A stretch of DNA of 64,000 bases from Paraburkholderia sp. Lineage in GTDB: Bacteria > Pseudomonadota > Gammaproteobacteria > Burkholderiales > Burkholderiaceae. The stretch is taken from NCBI GenBank assembly GCA_004322045.1, contig SCRN01000023.1, forward strand, positions 124,001 to 188,000, given 5' to 3'. This document shows positions 58,825-64,000 of this stretch, one piece after another. The position numbers and the translations under genes are program-made. Numbering within the stretch: position 1 is the stretch's first letter; each line of letters begins with the position of its first letter. The notes below the pieces were generated by a model. It worked only from the letters and a program-made list of their open reading frames with translations. It did not search any database and was not told the origin of the DNA.

Positions 58825-58851
58825 AAGGCCAACCTTTCGGTTGGCCTTTTT
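58825..58851 (+). terminator. Rho-independent terminator of ssrA
   Basis: AAGGCCAACC-TTTC-GGTTGGCCTT followed by TTT, nine bases after the CCA end. Confidence 0.95.
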
Positions 58852-59056
58852 CATTGGCAGCTTTGCTGTCGTCGAGGCGCCAACCGGTGCGCCGGTGCGG
58901 CCCTCCACGAGATCGAGCATAGCGAATCGGCGCCGCATCGCCAATGCAGCTCCCGCGGGCGTCGTAGGTGTCCTCGCCACGGCGCGTGCCTTTCCGCACT
59001 CGGCGCGCGCCGTTACACTGGCACACTTGATCTATTGCCAAGCAGGCCGCTCGTCG

Positions 59057-59416
59057 ATGAAAGAATCCCCGCTCGCCACCACCGCCCTCGCACTCGCCGC
59101 GCTACTTTCCGCCTGCGGATCCGCACCGCAAAACTCGGTGGACGTGCGCGATGGCAGTGCGCCGATGGCGTTCTCGTCGTCGCGCACTCCCCGCGCCATC
59201 GCCAACTGCCTGACGAGCCGCTTGTCGGACGTGCATCGGCGAGCCGGAGCCGGCTACACCGAACTGGGCGTCGGCCGCTCCGCCAACGGCTACGCCTGGC
59301 TCATCACGCTGGCGCCGTCGGCCGCGGGCTCGAACGTGCGCGTCGAGCAAGCTCGCGCTGACGATTCCGTCTCCGAGCCCGAGTTGCGCTTCGCGATCGC
59401 GCGCTGCACAACGTAG
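59057..59416 (+). CDS. Small lipoprotein of unknown function
   Basis: 119 residues with signal peptide TTALALAALLSACGSA containing the lipobox LSAC. The mature part (ANCLTSRLSDVHRRAGAGYT, YAWLITLAPSAAGSNVRVEQ) has two further Cys that may pair. No family recognised. ATG 59057 was chosen because it gives a normal lipoprotein signal; the open frame upstream runs into the tmRNA. Lone gene between ssrA and the opposite-strand small exported protein. Confidence 0.75.
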   Translation: MKESPLATTALALAALLSACGSAPQNSVDVRDGSAPMAFSSSRTPRAIANCLTSRLSDVHRRAGAGYTELGVGRSANGYAWLITLAPSAAGSNVRVEQARADDSVSEPELRFAIARCTT

Positions 59417-59548
59417 CCGCCGCAGATGCGCTAGGCGCGCCCAATCCCCGTGCTCGCCCCCCAGACGTACAGGTCATGCACAGGCTGCACGACTGCGCAC
59501 GCAAGCCGATCGCCCGTCGACGACGCGTTTGACCGGCCACGCTCTCGT

Positions 59549-59815
59549 CTACTTCGTGTCTTCCGGGCACTGCAAGTTGCAGCCGTTGGGATCGCCGTTG
59601 TCGCCGCGCTTGCGCAGTTCCGAGCTGCGCGATTGGTATTTCTTGGACGGCGCCGACGCGGCAAATTCCAATTGCGGGTGCTCTTGCAGCCGGAATTGAT
59701 CTTGCAGGATCCCGCCCGGCACGCCGGGCGAATTCTGCGCGAAGGCGAGCGGTGTAACGGTGGCCAGCGTGCCGGCAGCCGCGAAGGCGGCGCAGAAGTT
59801 GACGAGTAATTTCAT
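59549..59815 (-). CDS. Small exported protein of unknown function
   Basis: 88 residues: signal peptide MKLLVNFCAAFAAAGTLATV to AFAQ, then a polar tail with GILQDQFRLQEHPQLEFAAS, RRSSELRKRGDNGDPNGC-like sequence and two Cys near the C-terminus (NLQCPEDTK end). Periplasmic or secreted. No known family; kept because of the clear signal peptide and codon usage. Confidence 0.65.
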   Translation of the reverse strand: MKLLVNFCAAFAAAGTLATVTPLAFAQNSPGVPGGILQDQFRLQEHPQLEFAASAPSKKYQSRSSELRKRGDNGDPNGCNLQCPEDTK

Positions 59816-59964
59816 AGCGATTTACCGCGCCGTGCGGCGCGTTCCGAGCCAGTCCGTACGAGAAACCAGCAAGGGTAACGCAGAATCGCCGGCGCTTGCA
59901 GCGAGCGAGGTTACCGCCGTAATCGCCGCCTGCTTCGCAGCGACCCGCCCCACCCGCCGGATCG

Positions 59965-61068
59965 CTATTGCTTGACGGGCGAAACGTCCCCATGCGGCGA
60001 GCCGCGCAGGCCCGCGGCGACATCGACCAGCTCACCGCAATGCGTGGGATCGTAGCCTTCGAGCGACGCAACCTTCGCACGAAAATCGTCGCTGCGCAGC
60101 ACCCCGAGCGCCGATGCCAACGGCTGCGTCGACAGCCGGCTGCGCTCGCAGGCGAAGTAGTAATCCTCGTCGACGATCGGCAGAAAATCGAGCCCGAAAT
60201 GGTGCGCAGCGGGCGCCACCCCGAAACCCGCGTCGACCATCCCGCTCGCAACGAACGCGGCGATTGCCGTATGCGTGAGCTCGGTCGATGCATAGCCGTT
60301 GATGCGGTCGGGATCGATCCCCACGCTGTTCAAAGCCAAATCGAGCAGCAGCCGCGTACCCGATCCCGCTTGACGATTGACGAACCGAATATCGGCGCGC
60401 GCCAGATCGTCGAGACCGCGCACGCCCTTCGGGTTGCCTTTTGCGAGAAAGAGACCTTGCTTGCGACCAGTCAGATAGACGAGCACGTGCCGCCGCGGGT
60501 CGAGCCAGCGTCGGTAGATATCGGCGCAGAACTCGCGAAACGCCCCGCGCGGCAAGTGAAAACCGGCGAAATCGCATTCGCCGCGCGCCAGCGCCGCAAC
60601 GGCTTCGGCGCTCTCCCGATACTTGATCTCCACGGCATTCGCATCGAGCCCGTTCATCTGCGTGACCAGCGCCGCCACCGCGTACCCGTGCGAAGCGTGG
60701 ATGCGCATCGTGCCGCTCGCGCCCAGTTGCCGGTTCAATTCGGCGGCGACTTCGCCTGCCAATTGCTGGAGCGGCCCGTCGAGCCGCTCCGCGCAGGTGC
60801 GTTGCGCCTGCACGACCGCGCGGCCCAGCGACGACAATGCCGAGCCCTTGCCGCGCTCCTTCGAAATCAGTTCGCCGCCAAGCCGCGCTTCGATGGCGCG
60901 CAACAGCCCCCACGCGTGCCGGTACGAGAGCTGCCGCTCGCCCGCCGCTTGCGCGATGCTGCCCGTCTCGCCGATCGACGCCAAAAGGGGCACGATGTCC
61001 GTCAAGCTCATTTCGCGGCCCGCACTGTCGCGTACGATCAATTCCGCGACGCATTTGATGTCGATCAT
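59965..61068 (-). CDS. ModE/LysR-type regulator with periplasmic-binding-like domain, divergent from fds
   Basis: 367 residues. The N-terminal ModE-type winged helix (SLTDIVPLLASIGETGSIAQ, and LSYRHAWGLLRAIEARLG) spans about 1-95. The C-terminal part is a type 2 periplasmic-binding-protein-like domain (from about 120, RIHASHGYAVAALVTQMNG, VNRQAGSGTRLLLDLALN) of the kind that binds molybdate or a similar small anion. It is divergent from the molybdenum-containing formate dehydrogenase operon, so control by molybdate or formate is likely. The equivalent regulator is called FdsR in Cupriavidus. Confidence 0.85.
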   Translation of the reverse strand: MIDIKCVAELIVRDSAGREMSLTDIVPLLASIGETGSIAQAAGERQLSYRHAWGLLRAIEARLGGELISKERGKGSALSSLGRAVVQAQRTCAERLDGPLQQLAGEVAAELNRQLGASGTMRIHASHGYAVAALVTQMNGLDANAVEIKYRESAEAVAALARGECDFAGFHLPRGAFREFCADIYRRWLDPRRHVLVYLTGRKQGLFLAKGNPKGVRGLDDLARADIRFVNRQAGSGTRLLLDLALNSVGIDPDRINGYASTELTHTAIAAFVASGMVDAGFGVAPAAHHFGLDFLPIVDEDYYFACERSRLSTQPLASALGVLRSDDFRAKVASLEGYDPTHCGELVDVAAGLRGSPHGDVSPVKQ

Positions 61069-61143
61069 TTATGCAGTCCAATTTCCTATTGCACAACATG
61101 CAGCCCGCGCCTATTGTGGCGACACAACGGCCAGAGCCGAGAA

Positions 61144-61177
61144 TATATGCACACCATATGTCTAGCAAGTGCATATA
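61144..61177. promoter_or_regulatory. Inverted repeat TATATGCAC-N16-GTGCATATA between the regulator and fdsG
   Basis: Perfect 9-bp arms (61144-61152 and 61169-61177). TATAT-rich arms recall ModE operators, fitting the ModE-like regulator encoded 76 bp away. It lies upstream of the fdsG ribosome site (61207-61214), so the fdsG start must be downstream of it. Confidence 0.6.
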
Positions 61178-61221
61178 GCCATCGTGCCATACAGGAGCCG
61201 GAGCCTAAGAGGAGCCCCACC

Positions 61222-61749
61222 TTGGAACAGGTCAGCGCCGCGGCGCCGGACGAGCTCGTCCGCCGACACGCTTCGCCGGGCGCATCGCTGCTTGCGGTGC
61301 TGCACGCCATACAGGACGAAACGGGCTTCGTCCCGCCCGAGGTCGTCGCGCCGCTCGCGCGCGCCTTCAATCTTTCCCGCGCCGAAGTCCACGGCGTGCT
61401 CACCTATTACCACCACTTCCGCACGCACCCGCCCGCGCAGGTCACTGTCGCGCTGTGCCGGGCCGAGGCATGCCGCAGCATGGGCGTCGAAGCGCTAGCG
61501 CACCACATCGAAACTCGCACCGGATGCCGCTTCGACGCCTCCCGCGATGCCGGTGGCCCAGACGTGCACGGCACGCAGCCCGTCGAACTCGAATCGGTCT
61601 ACTGCCTCGGCCAGTGCGCGTTGTCGCCGTCGATGACGATCAACGGCGCGCTGCATGTGAAGGTCACGCCGAACAAGTTCGACGCCCTGTTCGATGAAGC
61701 ATGCACGCATGCGGCGGCCCCGCTCGCAAGCGCCAAGGAGAACGCATGA
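61222..61749 (+). CDS. fdsG: NAD-dependent formate dehydrogenase gamma subunit
   Basis: 175-residue NuoE-like [2Fe-2S] subunit. LLAVLHAIQDETGFVPPEVV, then the cluster motif with Cys in ALCRAEACRSMG and CLGQCALSPSMTIN. A TTG at 61222 has AAGAGGAG seven bases before it and gives the usual length; an in-frame ATG at 61147 lies within the operator palindrome. It overlaps fdsB by four bases (ATGA). Confidence 0.9.
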   Translation: MEQVSAAAPDELVRRHASPGASLLAVLHAIQDETGFVPPEVVAPLARAFNLSRAEVHGVLTYYHHFRTHPPAQVTVALCRAEACRSMGVEALAHHIETRTGCRFDASRDAGGPDVHGTQPVELESVYCLGQCALSPSMTINGALHVKVTPNKFDALFDEACTHAAAPLASAKENA

Positions 61750-63308
61750 GCACGCGTGTTTTCGTTCCTCGTGACTCGTCGGCGCTGGCGCTCGGCGCCG
61801 ATGCGATTGCCGATGCAATCGTGCAGGAAGCCGCGCGACGCGGCACTTCAGTGGAGCTCGTGCGCAACGGTTCGCGCGGTCTGCTCTGGCTCGAGCCGCT
61901 CGTCGAAGTACAGACGCCAGAAGGACGAGTCGGCTACGGCAACGTGGAAGTGCCAGAAGTCGCATCGCTGTTCGATGCCGGGTTTCTGACGGGCGGCGCG
62001 CACGCGCGCTCGGTCGGTCTCGTCGATGAAATCGACTATCTGAAGCGCCAACAACGTCTCACGTTCGCACGGTTGGGCCTGACCGACCCGCTCTCGGTCG
62101 ACGACTATACGGCCCATGGCGGCCTGGAAGGCCTGAAGGCAGCGCTGCGGATGAGCGCGGAAGACGCCTGCCAAACGGTGTTGGATTCGGGCCTGCGCGG
62201 CCGCGGCGGCGCGGCGTTTCCCGCAGGCATCAAATGGCGCACCGTGCACGAAGCGAAGGCCGCGCAAAAATACATCGTCTGCAATGCGGACGAAGGCGAT
62301 TCGGGCACGTTCTCCGATCGTCTGTCCATGGAAGGCGACCCGTTTGCGTTGATCGAAGGCATGATCATCGCCGGCGTGGCGACGGGCGCAACGCGCGGCT
62401 ACATCTACGTGCGCAGCGAATACCCGCATGCCATCGAGATGTTGAACGCCGCGCTCGAGAAAGCACGCGCAGCAGGCTGGCTCGGCGAGCGCGTGCTCGG
62501 CTCGAACCACGCTTTCGAACTCGAAGTCGCCAAAGGCGCGGGTTCGTATGTGTGCGGCGAGGAAACGGCGTTGCTCGAATCGCTCGAGGGCAAGCGCGGT
62601 ATCGTGCGCGCAAAGCCGCCGGTCCCGGCGCTCGCGGGCCTGTTCGGTCAACCCACCGTCGTGAACAACGTCATCACGCTCGCGACGGTGCCGATCATCT
62701 TCGCGCGCGGCGCTGCGTTCTATCGCGACTTCGGCATGGGCCGCTCGCGCGGCACCCTGCCTTTCCAGTTGGCCGGCAACATCAAGCGCGGCGGCCTCGT
62801 CGAACTGGCCTTCGGCGTCACGCTGCGCGAGCTCGTCGATGAGTTCGGCGGCGGCACGGCAAGCGGCCGCCCGGTGCGCGCCGTGCAGGTGGGCGGGCCG
62901 CTCGGCACGTATCTGCCCGAAAGCCAGTGGGATATTCCGCTCGACTACGAAGCCTACGCGGCCGTCGGCGCGGTCGTCGGACACGGCGGCCTCGTCGTTC
63001 ACGACGACAGCTCGAACCTCGCGGAGCTCGCACAGTACGCGATGCACTTTTGCGCCGTCGAATCATGCGGCAAATGCACGCCTTGCCGCATCGGTTCGAC
63101 CCGCGGCGTCGAGGTCATCGCGCGCATCCGCAACGGCGACACGTCGGAAAAACAAGTTCAATTGCTGCGCGATCTGTGCGACACGATGGTGTCCGGTTCG
63201 CTCTGCGCGATGGGCGGCATGACCCCCTACCCGGTCTTGTCCGCGCTTGATCATTTCCCCGAAGACTTCGGTCTTCGCCCCGTTCAGCCGAAAGCGGCTG
63301 CGGCTTGA
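61746..63308 (+). CDS. fdsB: NAD-dependent formate dehydrogenase beta subunit
   Basis: 520-residue NuoF-like subunit carrying FMN, NAD and a [4Fe-4S] cluster. N-terminal thioredoxin-like region (about 1-110), FMN motif SGLRGRGGAAFPAGIKW, NADH motif CNADEGDSGTFSDR, and cluster Cys in ESCGKCTPCRIGS. Passes electrons from the Mo centre of FdsA to NAD. Its ATG overlaps the fdsG stop. Confidence 0.95.
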   Translation: MSTRVFVPRDSSALALGADAIADAIVQEAARRGTSVELVRNGSRGLLWLEPLVEVQTPEGRVGYGNVEVPEVASLFDAGFLTGGAHARSVGLVDEIDYLKRQQRLTFARLGLTDPLSVDDYTAHGGLEGLKAALRMSAEDACQTVLDSGLRGRGGAAFPAGIKWRTVHEAKAAQKYIVCNADEGDSGTFSDRLSMEGDPFALIEGMIIAGVATGATRGYIYVRSEYPHAIEMLNAALEKARAAGWLGERVLGSNHAFELEVAKGAGSYVCGEETALLESLEGKRGIVRAKPPVPALAGLFGQPTVVNNVITLATVPIIFARGAAFYRDFGMGRSRGTLPFQLAGNIKRGGLVELAFGVTLRELVDEFGGGTASGRPVRAVQVGGPLGTYLPESQWDIPLDYEAYAAVGAVVGHGGLVVHDDSSNLAELAQYAMHFCAVESCGKCTPCRIGSTRGVEVIARIRNGDTSEKQVQLLRDLCDTMVSGSLCAMGGMTPYPVLSALDHFPEDFGLRPVQPKAAAA

Positions 63309-63322
63309 CGATGGAGCCTCTC

Positions 63323-64000
63323 ATGTCCGATGCGCCCGCCCGCACCCCTGCCGTCCCGTCAAGCTCGGGCGGTTGCGGTTCCGCACACTGCGCATGCCGA
63401 TCGAACGCCGCCGCACCGGCGAGCGACATCGATTACGGCACGCCGCGCCGGCACGCCGACACCGATGTCACGCTGGAGATCGACGGCGTCGCGATCACCG
63501 TGCCGGCAGGCACGTCGGTCATGCGCGCGGCGGTCGAAGCCGGCGTCAACGTGCCCAAGCTGTGCGCGACCGATTCACTCGAGCCGTTCGGATCGTGCCG
63601 CCTTTGCCTCGTGGAAATCGAAGGCAAGCGCGGCTATCCGGCCTCGTGCACGACGCCCGTCGAAGCAGGCATGCGCGTGCGCACGCAAAGCGACCGGCTG
63701 CAATCGCTGCGCCGCAACGTGATGGAGCTCTACATCTCCGATCACCCGCTCGACTGTCTGACCTGCCCCGCCAACGGCGACTGTGAACTGCAAGACATGG
63801 CCGGTGTCGTCGGGCTGCGCGAGGTGCGCTATGGCTTCGACGGTGCGAACCATCTGCACGATGCCAAAGACGAGTCCAATCCCTACTTCACTTACGACCC
63901 GTCCAAGTGCATTGTCTGCAACCGCTGCGTGCGCGCGTGCGAGGAGACGCAAGGCACGTTCGCGCTGACCATCTCCGCACGCGGATTCGAATCGCGTGTG
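63323..64000 (+). CDS. fdsA: NAD-dependent formate dehydrogenase alpha subunit, 3' end cut by window
   Basis: First 226 residues of the molybdopterin catalytic subunit that oxidises formate to CO2. Present are a [2Fe-2S] ferredoxin-like domain (VEAGVNVPKLCATDS, GSCRLCLVEI), the NuoG-type site HPLDCLTCPANGDCELQ, and the first ferredoxin Cys set CIVCNRCVRACEE. The Mo domain lies beyond the window. ATG 63323 has GGAG six bases upstream; an ATG at 63311 is also in frame. Confidence 0.92.
   Translation, partial: MSDAPARTPAVPSSSGGCGSAHCACRSNAAAPASDIDYGTPRRHADTDVTLEIDGVAITVPAGTSVMRAAVEAGVNVPKLCATDSLEPFGSCRLCLVEIEGKRGYPASCTTPVEAGMRVRTQSDRLQSLRRNVMELYISDHPLDCLTCPANGDCELQDMAGVVGLREVRYGFDGANHLHDAKDESNPYFTYDPSKCIVCNRCVRACEETQGTFALTISARGFESRV

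Noticed and set aside
58772-59056. Open frame extending upstream of the small lipoprotein into the tmRNA
   Set aside because: It starts in the tRNA-like end of ssrA; the lipoprotein signal begins at ATG 59057 and a terminator separates the two.

Overview
The window looks like a chromosome segment of a high-GC betaproteobacterium in the family Burkholderiaceae (Burkholderia, Paraburkholderia, Trinickia or a close relative). This rests on the gene order gyrA - DUF2059 - serC - pheA - hisC - tyrA - aroA - cmk - rpsA - ihfB - lapA - lapB - udg - rfaE1 - rfaD - comEA - cysM, a tmRNA with the tag ANDNSFAVAA, an NAD-dependent formate dehydrogenase operon (fdsGBA), and many small Burkholderia-type proteins. 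The genus cannot be fixed from the sequence alone. Both edges cut genes: a class A penicillin-binding protein at the left and fdsA at the right.

Positions 1-11250 are metabolic. A divergent LysR regulator faces an acyl-CoA degradation operon: a bifunctional enoyl-CoA hydratase/3-hydroxyacyl-CoA dehydrogenase, two acyl-CoA dehydrogenase subunits of which only the first shows a candidate catalytic Glu, and a class III CoA-transferase. A (CCGAG)14 microsatellite follows, then a divergent XRE regulator / SnoaL-like gene pair.

Positions 11214-24461 are the accessory region: a contact-dependent inhibition (CDI) / two-partner secretion locus on the minus strand. Transcription order is transporter (cdiB-like), a 291-residue lipoprotein of unknown role, a 2903-residue CdiA/FhaB-type exoprotein, and a small membrane protein that overlaps the exoprotein stop by ATGA and is the candidate immunity protein. 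Downstream lie two more toxin modules without the exoprotein body. Each begins with the same DRFNRQL hinge found in the full-length protein, encoded by an almost identical 18-22 bp sequence. The first carries two in-frame stops but keeps an intact, ATGA-overlapping membrane ORF; the second is frameshifted. This is a cassette array from which the toxin tip could be exchanged, and it is the most interesting part of the window.

Positions 24700-42900 hold Lrp/dadA, etfBA, a methionine ABC importer (metNI, with no metQ nearby), a monoacylglycerol-lipase-like hydrolase, an ECHDC3-like enoyl-CoA hydratase, a histone-deacetylase-like hydrolase, mltB, an unknown secreted protein, cysM, comEA, and the heptose/LPS genes with lapAB. 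Positions 43000-55414 hold the conserved translation / aromatic amino acid / serine supra-operon and gyrA. Positions 55900-64000 hold ompA, ubiG, gph, ssrA, two small exported proteins, and the formate dehydrogenase regulator divergent from fdsGBA.

Coding density is high. Most other long open frames are opposite-strand shadows caused by GC-rich codon usage and were left out. Functions come from motifs and gene order read by eye; no database search or computation was possible.
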